IMG/VR virus record: IMGVR_UViG_3300042010_000248
Span: 1 to 46,819 of that record
DNA from: a virus
Length of the DNA: 46,819 nucleotides
Strand: one strand, 5' to 3'
Shown in pieces: positions 1 through 7,685 of this stretch; within the stretch, counting starts at the first letter, position 1; each line of letters opens with the position of its first letter. The translations under genes were made by a program, and so were the position numbers. The notes below the pieces were generated by a model. It worked only from the letters and a program-made list of their open reading frames with translations, ran no database searches and was not told where the DNA came from.

Positions 1-324
1 TCAAACCGGCATCCAGTCAGCCTCATATACGGAAAGGATTTCGTGCGTCACCACACCGAGCATCACGACGCCTTCCAGTGATTCCCCGTCAATCGTCTCA
101 CCCTCTTCCGTCACAATCCCGGCTTTGAAGTACTTCCCAATCATCGGGTAGCCGTCAACCTGCCAGGCGACCTTGTTGCGCGCTACCGGCGTAATTGAGC
201 TGTCTACCAGCGCAAAGCCTCTCGGCGTCTCAATCCTGATGGTTGACGATGGCCGTTGAATCATCAGCTTGTTCAAATCTATGCGGCTCTCAACGAAGTC
301 TGCCGCCGGTGATGGAAATCCCAT
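1..324 (-). CDS. UmuD'-like protein without the protease nucleophile segment
   Basis: 107 residues. The start is the ATG at 324, which follows the upstream stop by one base (TGA-T-ATG) and has GGGGAG ahead of it; a longer in-frame reading to 393 would run through the preceding gene. After the initiator Met the protein reads GFPSPAADFVESRIDLN, nearly identical to the first residues of E. coli UmuD after self-cleavage (Gly25 onward). It then aligns through VDSSIT and VDG to the end (LGVVTHEI). The stretch that holds the catalytic serine in UmuD (GDSM) is missing, and the lysine region does not match. It therefore looks like a preformed UmuD' analogue that cannot cleave itself. UmuD' partners UmuC in translesion synthesis; a role as activator or decoy for host UmuC is inference. 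Last gene of a LexA-controlled cassette. Confidence 0.8.
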   Translation of the reverse strand: MGFPSPAADFVESRIDLNKLMIQRPSSTIRIETPRGFALVDSSITPVARNKVAWQVDGYPMIGKYFKAGIVTEEGETIDGESLEGVVMLGVVTHEILSVYEADWMPV

Positions 325-325
325 A

Positions 326-565
326 TCAATACTCCCCGTAGTGGTAGAAACGCTGCCAGAGCTTGTTGTGGCCCTCTTCAGGTGATACGTCACGAAATGT
401 CATCACATGCTGCGCTATCCACTCGTTAGCGCTCTGGTGGCTCATCTCCCAGTTGCGCTTTGCAAGCTCAGCAACGAAGTCAGATGTGGACACCGTGACG
501 CCGTACCTCGCGCTGCGCCTCATTGCCTCATGAAATGAAACCCGTATGTCGCCGTAACGTGGCAT
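326..565 (-). CDS. Uncharacterised small protein of the SOS cassette
   Basis: 79 residues, mixed charge, no membrane segment or signal. I do not recognise a family. The central part (VSTSDFVAELAKRNWEMSH) could form helices of a helix-turn-helix-like unit, but this is weak. Its stop is one base from the start of the UmuD'-like gene and it follows the first cassette gene by 15 bases, so the three genes should be co-transcribed from the promoter at 847-875. The ribosome binding site is poor (GGGG six bases before the ATG). Its placement suggests a function in the damage response or in prophage induction, but nothing in the sequence shows which. Confidence 0.65.
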   Translation of the reverse strand: MPRYGDIRVSFHEAMRRSARYGVTVSTSDFVAELAKRNWEMSHQSANEWIAQHVMTFRDVSPEEGHNKLWQRFYHYGEY

Positions 566-580
566 GTAGAGCCCCCGCGA

Positions 581-817
581 TCACTGTTTATCTGTTTGAT
601 GTTCATCATGGGACATAGACGGCTTGGTCGCAGGTCCGAGTAAATATCCATCAAACCCCGGGACAAGCAATCTACCGGTATCTTCTGACCTGACCATCAA
701 ACAGCCCATCCTCCAGTCAACTTGCTGAACCCAATCAACGCGTATAACCCCGCCGTTTATCAGGCAGAACAGTAACTTATCACCATATCTGGACGCTTCA
801 AGGTTTGACCATCGCAT
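581..817 (-). CDS. Uncharacterised first gene of the LexA-controlled cassette
   Basis: 78 residues from the ATG at 817, chosen because GGTGAT lies upstream at good spacing; the longer reading from 844 would start inside the LexA box. The protein is rich in Trp, Arg and Asp and has no membrane segment. No family is recognised. It occupies the position of an SOS-induced first gene, such as tum in P2-like phages, but I see no similarity to Tum. An anti-repressor or UmuD-related helper role would be a guess. Confidence 0.65.
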   Translation of the reverse strand: MRWSNLEASRYGDKLLFCLINGGVIRVDWVQQVDWRMGCLMVRSEDTGRLLVPGFDGYLLGPATKPSMSHDEHQTDKQ

Positions 818-834
818 AAAATCACCATGAAAAA

Positions 835-850
835 CTGTATGCATATACAG
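835..850. promoter_or_regulatory. LexA box
   Basis: CTGTATGCATATACAG has the full CTGT-N8-ACAG form of enterobacterial LexA sites, with an AT-rich alternating centre and flanking A/T that match the extended consensus. It lies between the leftward cassette (start 817) and the rightward membrane cassette (start 939) and covers the -10 region of the leftward promoter. Repression of the UmuD'-like cassette until DNA damage follows from established LexA biology. Confidence 0.85.
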
Positions 851-875
851 TATATGATGGATTGAATTTGATCAA
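847..875 (-). promoter_or_regulatory. Probable SOS promoter of the leftward cassette
   Basis: On the minus strand, TTGATC (870-875) is followed after 15 bases by TATACT (849-854), or after 17 bases by TACTGT (847-852). Both -10 candidates overlap the LexA box, so LexA binding would block initiation. The promoter reads toward the start at 817. Assignment is by eye. Confidence 0.5.
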
Positions 876-882
876 TGGCGAC

Positions 883-911
883 TTCTTGCCAGGGATTAAC
901 TGCTATATGAT
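883..911 (+). promoter_or_regulatory. Candidate promoter for the Iap-like/wzy cassette
   Basis: TTCTTG (883-888), a 17-base spacer and TATGAT (906-911) lie 27 bases before the ATG at 939. The -10 is good (5 of 6) and the -35 is weak. A separate promoter fits an accessory cassette that is expressed from the prophage and faces the late operon. No other promoter-like pair is obvious here. Confidence 0.4.
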
Positions 912-938
912 AAGTGTCATAAAATTAAGGAGATCATC

Positions 939-1076
939 ATGCTTGAACTTTTCTACAACTATGAAAGCTGGATTAATGATCCTGGCGCGATTTTTGACAT
1001 GGTCATGAATGTGGCGCTGGCAAGCGTCGTGGTGATTTTCATCCTTGGTGTCTTCATGAAGAGCGAATCAAAGTAA
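939..1076 (+). CDS. 45-residue single-span membrane peptide
   Basis: 45 residues with TAAGGAG seven bases before the ATG, and a stop that overlaps the next ATG (TAATG at 1074-1078), so translation of the two genes is coupled. The first 20 residues are acidic and aromatic. Residues about 21-41 form one hydrophobic helix (VALASVVVIFILGVF), followed by a short charged tail. In Pseudomonas phage D3 a 31-32 residue membrane peptide (Iap) inhibits the host O-antigen polymerase and sits beside a phage wzy gene. The same gene order suggests an Iap-like role, but sequence similarity to Iap is not established. Confidence 0.7.
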   Translation: MLELFYNYESWINDPGAIFDMVMNVALASVVVIFILGVFMKSESK

Positions 1077-2239
1077 TGTTCAATGCTTTGCTTTTCCCGG
1101 CGAACATACTTATCGCGCTTGGGTTCTGTTCACTAATTGCGCTTGACTCTCTTTCAAATCTCTACAGTTCGCCAGATGATTATGCGATCCTGGCTTTATC
1201 TGTAATGCTTTCCATCTATGGCGCTTTCTGCGTTTTCATGTTCCGCCGCGCCAAACCCTTTGTTGATGATTCAGGAGAGATGGCAAAGAAGTTTTTACCC
1301 TTTCTGAAGATAGCGGCATGCGGATTCATAGTGGAATTTGCTCTCTATGGAATACCTCTTCTGCTTAAAGGCGGCCGCGATGATTACACCGGATTTCCTG
1401 TGCTGCATGTGGTTTTCTATTCCTCATCCATCATATCAGTGCTGTTTGCATCCCTTTATGCCAGTAACCGGAACATTGCGATAACCCTTTTATTTGCCGC
1501 TGCGATAAGCGTACTGACGCTATCACGTCAGATGATGATGGTTTCATTCTGCATATTTATAATTGCGTCACTGATTAGATATCGGATAACGAAAAAAATA
1601 GCCTTGCGGCTTTTATTGCTGATATTTATTTTATTCGCCAGTTTCGGTTTTGTCGGAGATATCCGGCAGCAGATGTCAGGTGACTATGTTAACAACTACA
1701 TATTCCTGGTCGGCGGGGCAAATGCGGGGGGAGAGGCGCTGGGCTCTTCACTTTACTGGCTGTGGATCTACATGGCTACGCCTGTCTATAACCTGATTCA
1801 TAACCTACATGACTACAACGTTTATGGAAGCTTTTGCGGCCCGACAGACACGATTGGAACCTGTAACGGCTCGTACATCAGCACTGTACTGATACCCAAC
1901 ACCATAGCGAAATACCTTGGTGAGCCCGAGTTCAAGATATCGCTTGAAGTGCCTTACCTTAATGCCGGGACCGGCTATGCCGCTGCTGCAAGACTGTTTG
2001 GATTGCCCGGCGTCATCATTCAGATATTGGCCCAATTTGCTTACTACTTTATTGGCAGAATTGTTACGCCTGTCAGGATGAGAACGGCATACACTGTTTA
2101 TTTTTCTGCGCTATCTGTCTTTATGATATTTGATGACCTGTACACGCATGGTGAGTTTTTCTTTGGCTTTATTTTGATTATTATGGCATCGAAAGGAATT
2201 AGGTTAGGAATTCCAAAGCACCATCTTGAAAGAAATTAG
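1076..2239 (+). CDS. Wzy-like O-antigen polymerase (polytopic membrane protein)
   Basis: 387 residues with about ten hydrophobic segments, for example around residues 5-24, 38-57, 74-96, 110-127, 133-165 and 175-192, and again after residue 300. One large loop (about residues 195-300) contains short aromatic and Gly-rich stretches. This topology is typical of oligosaccharide repeat-unit polymerases (Wzy), whose sequences are poorly conserved. Wzy polymerises O units on the periplasmic face. Phage versions change the inter-unit linkage and so block reinfection by phages that bind the old antigen. Base composition looks lower in GC than the tail genes, as expected for a cargo cassette. It is translationally coupled to the 45-residue peptide and convergent with the tailspike. 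An O-acyltransferase or flippase is less likely from topology, but the call rests on pattern. Confidence 0.65.
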   Translation: MFNALLFPANILIALGFCSLIALDSLSNLYSSPDDYAILALSVMLSIYGAFCVFMFRRAKPFVDDSGEMAKKFLPFLKIAACGFIVEFALYGIPLLLKGGRDDYTGFPVLHVVFYSSSIISVLFASLYASNRNIAITLLFAAAISVLTLSRQMMMVSFCIFIIASLIRYRITKKIALRLLLLIFILFASFGFVGDIRQQMSGDYVNNYIFLVGGANAGGEALGSSLYWLWIYMATPVYNLIHNLHDYNVYGSFCGPTDTIGTCNGSYISTVLIPNTIAKYLGEPEFKISLEVPYLNAGTGYAAAARLFGLPGVIIQILAQFAYYFIGRIVTPVRMRTAYTVYFSALSVFMIFDDLYTHGEFFFGFILIIMASKGIRLGIPKHHLERN

Positions 2240-2242
2240 AAT

Positions 2243-2265
2243 TGCGGCATCCGTGCCGCAGTTTT
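2243..2265 (+). terminator. Terminator between wzy and the tailspike gene
   Basis: TGCGGCA (2243-2249), loop TCCG, TGCCGCA (2254-2260), then GTTTT. The stem is perfect with a stable tetraloop; the T run is short. It closes the rightward cassette, and the same hairpin lies just past the tailspike stop, so it may also help end late transcripts from the other strand. Confidence 0.6.
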
Positions 2266-4693
2266 ACCAGTTACTGACTATGACAATCCCTCTCAAAAAC
2301 ATTCTTTTAAGAGACGTGTTTGCTCCTGAGTTTTCCACCCTGAATATCAGGACATTGTCTGGTGGTACCGATATATCTCCCGGCGTAACATCAGCATCGA
2401 TAACTTGGTTATTTGACGACAACCCTGCTGCATAAAGGGGAGAGGATATGGTATATCCGTTGTCGTTGGTTGATAGCAGGCTGAATGTTCCGCTCGTTGT
2501 TCCGCTGAGATTGAAATACTCCATCACGGTTCTGATATGGCTTCCTACCATTATCCCTGAATTGTAACTTGCAAATGTTCCTTTGAACGCAATTCCGCTG
2601 TAATCATAACCTGTGGTTGTGCTGGTTCTGTCTGACTCTGCCACAGAAGTGTTTGTCAGAAGACGGATCGGGTAACTACCACCCTGAACATTGGCATTGC
2701 CGGTAGAGGTGTCGAGTATGCATGCCTTACTGAAAAGTGATGTGATTGGCCATATTGTACTTGATGGCGTACCACCAAAGAGATATGCCTCAAACTTGAT
2801 CTTTGGCCTCACTTTTTGGCTTGCTAAGCCGATAACAAGATTGCGGCACTTGACGTTGTTTCTTACGGTGCCCTGAAACCCGCCTGAAACCCCATCCCAG
2901 ACGAACGCCCCAAAATTACCCTCGCACACCTTACCAAATACAGATGACGCTGCCACAACCTGATCCACATCGCGGCTGTAATAGGACTGACTGGTTGAGT
3001 CAACGTAGGCAGAAACAACCGGGATGACAATGCTTATCCCTGTCATAGCCTTGATGGTGCCGAAATCAAGCCTCATTTTCGCCAGGTCCTGCTTCAGCCA
3101 GTCAGCATAACTCCCGGTGGAATAATATCGAGAGTAAGAGTCAACAAAGGCGATATCATAGTTTTTGCTGAATAACTGGTTGAAAGGCTGACCAGAGGCA
3201 ATCAGGTCAACAAAGTTCAGGGATTTGGTAGTCAGCCCCCTGAGAGTTGTGATCTTCGCATCCTGCTGTGCCACTGTTACGCCCTTTGTTGCTGGCTCGT
3301 CATAGACTGAATAACCGAAAGTAGCTGCCTTTACTGTGGTTGCGGTGACAAACTCAGTAAGGTTAGCGTTTGCTCTTGGGTTATCTATTCCAAGATTCAC
3401 CTGTAGTCCGGCGGTATAGGCATTATCCAGCATCTGTTCTGCGGTGCCTGCAGCATCAATTGTCCCATTGTTTGCAAACGTACAGTAGTGGTTGATCATG
3501 TTAAAGCCGAGCGACTTGATATAAAGAAGCTCAGCAAGGTCATAGGCACTCTCCACGTACAGCATTCGGATGCTGGCGGAGTCCGGATCAACAGTACGCG
3601 CCTTGATGCTACCAAGAGAATACCGGGAGGTGTTGATGGTAAACTCGCCAACAATTCTCTGACCCTTAGAATTAATTATCCCAGAAACATTATATGTCCC
3701 GTTTCCAACAACAGGCTTTCCGGTCGCAAGGGCTGCGTTAATGGCCGCCGTCCAGTCTCCAGACGTAACCAGGCTCGCGTAGTCACTGATATAGGCAAAC
3801 GATGCGTTCTGATTGTTGAGCGTGTCCACGCTTGTCTGTGCAGCTGCTCCGCCTACATACGTAACACCTGATGAACCTGTTACGTTGTTTTTAAACGTGT
3901 TTAGGGAATCAAGCTGGGTCGCCACGGTGCCCGTAGTGTATCCAACCAGCGTGGCACCGGTGGTCTGAGACAGTGTTGATGCGCTTACCTTGCTGTTGAG
4001 CGCAGCCTGAACTGTTGTAGGATTGTTGCTGTCGTCTGCCGCGCCAACCTGAGTAGCGCCGGTCTTTTGCCCTAACTGGGCCAGAACATCGTCTGTAAGC
4101 TGAATCCAGTTTGCCAGAGTGGATGGTGGTGCTGAGGCAAGGCAAAAAGAATAACCCAAATCTGTCCGCTTACAGATATCACCTACCTGCGCATCAAGTG
4201 CCAGCATAGCTGCCTGGCTGCTGGCAACAAAAGGCTCGGTTAAGGCGATCGCCGGTATGACAGAAACCGGTATTTTTCCGCTGCTGTCCAGTATGGCAAA
4301 CTCTGCAATAGCCTTTGTAACCAGACTGCCATCACCTCCAAAAACAGGAACAGATGACGCGCGATCGGCGGCGACTGGTAGTGCAGATAAAGACTCTCCA
4401 GATGGTGCCCTTACGGTGCGGCCTATTGCCGAATCTGCTGCGCTTGCTGCTTCTGATGCCGACACGGCCGCGTCTGATGCTGACTGACTTGCAGCGTTAG
4501 AAAGCGCCTGTACGGTAGACTCAGCTGCTGTTGCTGTCTGAGCAGATGCTGATGCCGATGCTGCTGATGCGGCCGCCTGTTGCGCATAGTCTGGAGCATT
4601 CGCCAGTTGCTCGGCGCTCAGCTTGGCCTGAGCGGCTGCCGTTTCTGCGATAGATGCGTATTGCTGTGCTTTTTTGGTATCTGAAATAGACAT
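2264..4693 (-). CDS. Tailspike with a probable TIM-barrel glycan-binding or hydrolase domain
   Basis: 809 residues. Residues 1-90 are Ala/Ser-rich coiled coil of the kind that anchors side fibres. About 205-300 holds three spaced repeats of a GAT.VG unit, a typical shaft linker. About 303-360 resembles the short beta segment that precedes many spike domains. About 375-625 alternates helices and strands and does not look like a beta-helix: it contains VNLGIDNPR (433-440), YSVYDEP (461-467), IAFVDSYSRYY (514-524) and GAFVWDG (595-601). A Glu after Asp at the end of a strand followed by Pro is common at the acid/base position of clan GH-A barrels. About 630-809 is beta-rich and may trimerise. 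The expected role is binding and possibly cutting the host O-antigen or capsule. The enzyme activity is inference. Confidence 0.75.
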   Translation of the reverse strand: MSISDTKKAQQYASIAETAAAQAKLSAEQLANAPDYAQQAAASAASASASAQTATAAESTVQALSNAASQSASDAAVSASEAASAADSAIGRTVRAPSGESLSALPVAADRASSVPVFGGDGSLVTKAIAEFAILDSSGKIPVSVIPAIALTEPFVASSQAAMLALDAQVGDICKRTDLGYSFCLASAPPSTLANWIQLTDDVLAQLGQKTGATQVGAADDSNNPTTVQAALNSKVSASTLSQTTGATLVGYTTGTVATQLDSLNTFKNNVTGSSGVTYVGGAAAQTSVDTLNNQNASFAYISDYASLVTSGDWTAAINAALATGKPVVGNGTYNVSGIINSKGQRIVGEFTINTSRYSLGSIKARTVDPDSASIRMLYVESAYDLAELLYIKSLGFNMINHYCTFANNGTIDAAGTAEQMLDNAYTAGLQVNLGIDNPRANANLTEFVTATTVKAATFGYSVYDEPATKGVTVAQQDAKITTLRGLTTKSLNFVDLIASGQPFNQLFSKNYDIAFVDSYSRYYSTGSYADWLKQDLAKMRLDFGTIKAMTGISIVIPVVSAYVDSTSQSYYSRDVDQVVAASSVFGKVCEGNFGAFVWDGVSGGFQGTVRNNVKCRNLVIGLASQKVRPKIKFEAYLFGGTPSSTIWPITSLFSKACILDTSTGNANVQGGSYPIRLLTNTSVAESDRTSTTTGYDYSGIAFKGTFASYNSGIMVGSHIRTVMEYFNLSGTTSGTFSLLSTNDNGYTISSPLYAAGLSSNNQVIDADVTPGDISVPPDNVLIFRVENSGANTSLKRMFLRGIVIVSNW

Positions 4694-4701
4694 GGCTCAC
4701 C

Positions 4702-5859
4702 TTAAAACTTAATGAAATAAGCCAACGCGATATTTCGCGGCCTGGTTTCGTTTGCAAATGAACCCACAGTTCCTGCAGCAAAAGTGCTGACAATGCCTTT
4801 GCCGGGTCCGGCGTCATTGTTGGGATCAGAGGAGTTAAAGACACTGTCTGGAATGGTTGCTACAGGATCGACGCTTGTTCCTGTGGAAGTCTTAATCCAG
4901 TGCTCATGCTGCTGGACGGCGAAGTCCTGGAAGCTGCCAATCGTTCGCCCTGAATCCACTCCGCGACTGAGATCTAACCCACGGATAAACTCTCCACGAA
5001 GGTCAGGCAGGCCAAATGTTGAACTTCCGTCTCCGGACCCGAATGTGGTTCCGATGCGGGAGAACAGGCGTCCATAGACGTTACGGCTTACGGTCTGACC
5101 GTTGCACAACAGCCATCCAGATGGTGTGCTTGTGGCGGCAAATGGCATCACAGATGCGGTCAGATCAAACCCGGTGTTAAAAGATTCGTCATACATGTCC
5201 ATGCCGTCACAAAACAGCTTTGTGAAAACACCAGGGAATGCCTGAACGCCAACGCCGGAGACTGTCTTGCAGGTCAGAGAAAAGTTGCCGGTGCAGTTAT
5301 TGACGACTGTCCATGATTTTACCCAGGCAGGGAAAATGACATTGATGTTTGCCGTCAGCGTTCCGGTGATCAGAATTCTGTCTTTGGCTGCCTGCAAGGA
5401 GCTCATTATGATGCTGGATGGAGATGCTGTCAGTTGGGTGACGCCATAGTTATTTAACGGCACCCATCCAGTTGTCGAACCATTGGATGACTCAGGAGAG
5501 GTACTATTCCCATCCGTAAGATTCAGCCACTGGCCTGTCAGAGCAGTGCTTGGGATCAGTGATCCTCTCGGATATCCGCTAATGGCAGTCGAGAAATCAG
5601 AGCTAAAAGGGAAGCCCATTCCCGCATTACCCCATTGCAACTGCTGTGTAGCCGAATACAGTACGCCGTTTACATCTTTTCCATTGGGCGGCAACCCTCC
5701 CGCGCTGAGTGGCTGCATCGTTATTGACGGGAATCCCTTGTCGTAAGTGGCGATGCCACCACTGTCTGTTGATGTGGTTGAATCGACCGGGAGCGTGTTT
5801 TTAACACCGTTAACAGCGAATGCCTTTAGCAGGCGGGATGGAATGTCTGTTGAGTTCAT
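4702..5859 (-). CDS. Tail fibre with phage collar domain
   Basis: 385 residues from the ATG at 5859, one base after the previous stop with AGCAGGT upstream; the longer reading to 5943 is rejected. The N-terminal third contains motifs of baseplate-attached fibres (NGKDVNGVLYSATQQLQWG). Residues about 244-294 match the phage tail collar domain: GWLLCNGQTVS, then FGLPDLRGEFIRG. The C-terminal part has HEHW and ends with RNIALAYFIKF, as in short fibres of Mu and P2 type. It probably joins the tailspike to the baseplate or acts as a second adhesin. The tailspike follows after an 8-base gap. Confidence 0.85.
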   Translation of the reverse strand: MNSTDIPSRLLKAFAVNGVKNTLPVDSTTSTDSGGIATYDKGFPSITMQPLSAGGLPPNGKDVNGVLYSATQQLQWGNAGMGFPFSSDFSTAISGYPRGSLIPSTALTGQWLNLTDGNSTSPESSNGSTTGWVPLNNYGVTQLTASPSSIIMSSLQAAKDRILITGTLTANINVIFPAWVKSWTVVNNCTGNFSLTCKTVSGVGVQAFPGVFTKLFCDGMDMYDESFNTGFDLTASVMPFAATSTPSGWLLCNGQTVSRNVYGRLFSRIGTTFGSGDGSSTFGLPDLRGEFIRGLDLSRGVDSGRTIGSFQDFAVQQHEHWIKTSTGTSVDPVATIPDSVFNSSDPNNDAGPGKGIVSTFAAGTVGSFANETRPRNIALAYFIKF

Positions 5860-5860
5860 G

Positions 5861-6448
5861 TCATACCTGCTGAACAATATTGACTGTGACGCCCACGGGG
5901 GCCGGTAGCGCGCCGGAGCTTTGCACGATCGCAAGCTCTGCAACGGAAAGCGGAAACTGGAAGACGTAGCTCATCACCATGTCGCCATCGTTTCTGACGT
6001 AACAGCGGCCTTTGTCGCCGAACATAAACATCAAAAGCCGGTTGAGATTAGGGATGGTGCAGTCAGAGATATTGGCCGCCGCCTTCATCATGATCAGCTT
6101 TCGGTAGATGTCGTTTGTGAGTGTTACGGTTGAGGTGAGAACCTCTCCCGAATAGAAAGGGGCCTGGTTGAACGGTTGCGGGTCATCAACAACAGGAGGG
6201 TCAGATAACGCCTCCTGAAAGCCGAAATAGATTTTGTTCTCTGTCACCGTCAGCTGTCTGCTGACCACCACGATTTTTCCCCATACGTCCAGGCCGTATG
6301 TGCCTGCCGTCTCAATATTCCAGATCATGTCGTAAAAGGAATCGATGAAGCCTTCTATGCCTACGGCCTGATTGAAAGAGTAAATAAGGGACTTTAATTT
6401 CGGGCTGTCTGCATATTGCGTCAGGATGGTATCCGCGACGTTTATCAT
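5861..6448 (-). CDS. Baseplate protein, DUF2612 family
   Basis: 195 residues. The N-terminal half (DSFYDMIWNIETAGTYGLDVWG) and the spaced aromatic stretch after residue 75 match the DUF2612 family, which occurs in contractile-tail phages directly after baseplate J, in the position of P2 gpI or Mu gp48. It probably forms the outer wedge piece that receives the fibres. Its start overlaps the end of the J gene by four bases (ATGA). Confidence 0.8.
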   Translation of the reverse strand: MINVADTILTQYADSPKLKSLIYSFNQAVGIEGFIDSFYDMIWNIETAGTYGLDVWGKIVVVSRQLTVTENKIYFGFQEALSDPPVVDDPQPFNQAPFYSGEVLTSTVTLTNDIYRKLIMMKAAANISDCTIPNLNRLLMFMFGDKGRCYVRNDGDMVMSYVFQFPLSVAELAIVQSSGALPAPVGVTVNIVQQV

Positions 6449-7677
6449 GCGAGTGTCACCGAGATGTTGGTTGCGTCAAGCGTTGGCACCTGATCGATGC
6501 CGAAAGATAATGACGTGCTGAATGTCGTTCCGTCACGGCTCAGCGTTATGCTGAAGATGTCTACGTTTTCAGGATCAATCGCCTGTACGCCTGAGTAATA
6601 GCGACCTGCATAAATTGTCGAGCCAATCCTTGCCCGAGTACCGCCGTCCTCGCCATTGAATGCGCTAAGGACGGCGGTTCTAACTCTGCTTACGATGTCA
6701 CCCGGAAGAGCGTTGTTATTGGCAAGTTCGACTTTGACGAATACATTTACAGCTGATGGTGTTTGCCAGGTAATATCGTATTCAGGATAAGGCTGAACAT
6801 AATTGACATCGTCAACCACGGTGTAACTGGTGTTGCCGGCCATTGGGGGGCCAGGTGGTAGCTTCTGGAATATAGCTTTAGCGATATCAGCCGACGCCCC
6901 ACCATACACGCACACGTAAAGCGAATGAGCTGGTAGAGGGAATGATGTGGATCCCTTAGTGACCGTTGCACTGGTGTTGTTTTGGGTGACGTAGGCATCC
7001 GTAACGCCATTTACCGCCAGCACGTTTGCATAAATTGCCCCGAGCTGGTTATTAGCATTGCCGGCTACAGATTGTTTGCGTCGATACTCAAAATTAGCCC
7101 TGCTCTCCACTTCATTTCCCAGCACGCCCGCCGTCGCGTTGGCTATGCCAGACCAGCCGATGATTGCCCGGTATATCGTGTTCAGCGCGCCGATAGGGCA
7201 GGCTATCGGGCCAGTTGCCTGATTCTGAAAAACGACATTTACCGATCCCGATGCGGGGATAGTTGCTGCTGACAGAGAGGCGTAAAGGTAGCCATTGCTG
7301 TCCAGCGCCAGGCTTCCCGCCGGAATTACGGTTCCCTGAAGGCCAGTGCATGTTGCCGTAACGGTGGTTCCGATAGCGGCAATACGGTCGATAAAGTAAA
7401 TCTGCCCGATGGCATCCTGCATTCGACCGGATGCAAAGTCAGGGTTTATCTGATTGACCAGCCACGCAAGGTTGTCATTTTTATCGCCTATGATTGCCGT
7501 GTCGCTCATGGCAATTTGGCCCTGAGGCGTTGTCAGGCTTGTGCTCATCCCGCCGCCCATCGCGGTATCAATATCCGTAAGCCGGCCATTCAGAATGTCG
7601 ATTTCGTCCGGTAGAGCCACGCCGGTATCGGAAAGCGTTACGGCAGGTACCGCCGTGCTCACTGTAACTTCAGCCAT
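6445..7677 (-). CDS. Baseplate J-like wedge protein
   Basis: 410 residues, the normal length for baseplate J/gp47-like proteins. Family features include the N-terminal DIDTAMGGGMSTSLTTPQGQ region, LVNQINPDFASGRMQD, the GNEVESRANFEYRRKQS segment and the later VYGGASADIAKAIF. It forms the inner baseplate wedge together with the gp25-like protein encoded just before it. It lies in a tight run with overlaps of one to four bases. Confidence 0.9.
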   Translation of the reverse strand: MAEVTVSTAVPAVTLSDTGVALPDEIDILNGRLTDIDTAMGGGMSTSLTTPQGQIAMSDTAIIGDKNDNLAWLVNQINPDFASGRMQDAIGQIYFIDRIAAIGTTVTATCTGLQGTVIPAGSLALDSNGYLYASLSAATIPASGSVNVVFQNQATGPIACPIGALNTIYRAIIGWSGIANATAGVLGNEVESRANFEYRRKQSVAGNANNQLGAIYANVLAVNGVTDAYVTQNNTSATVTKGSTSFPLPAHSLYVCVYGGASADIAKAIFQKLPPGPPMAGNTSYTVVDDVNYVQPYPEYDITWQTPSAVNVFVKVELANNNALPGDIVSRVRTAVLSAFNGEDGGTRARIGSTIYAGRYYSGVQAIDPENVDIFSITLSRDGTTFSTSLSFGIDQVPTLDATNISVTLA

Positions 7678-7685
7678 TGGCTACC

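Noticed and set aside
835-850. CI operator upstream of the SOS cassette
   Set aside because: The site has the CTGT-N8-ACAG order of LexA boxes rather than TACAG-N6-CTGT, so it belongs to LexA.
3488-3871. 127-residue plus-strand ORF inside the tailspike gene
   Set aside because: No ribosome binding site, unusual composition, and fully covered by the tailspike gene.
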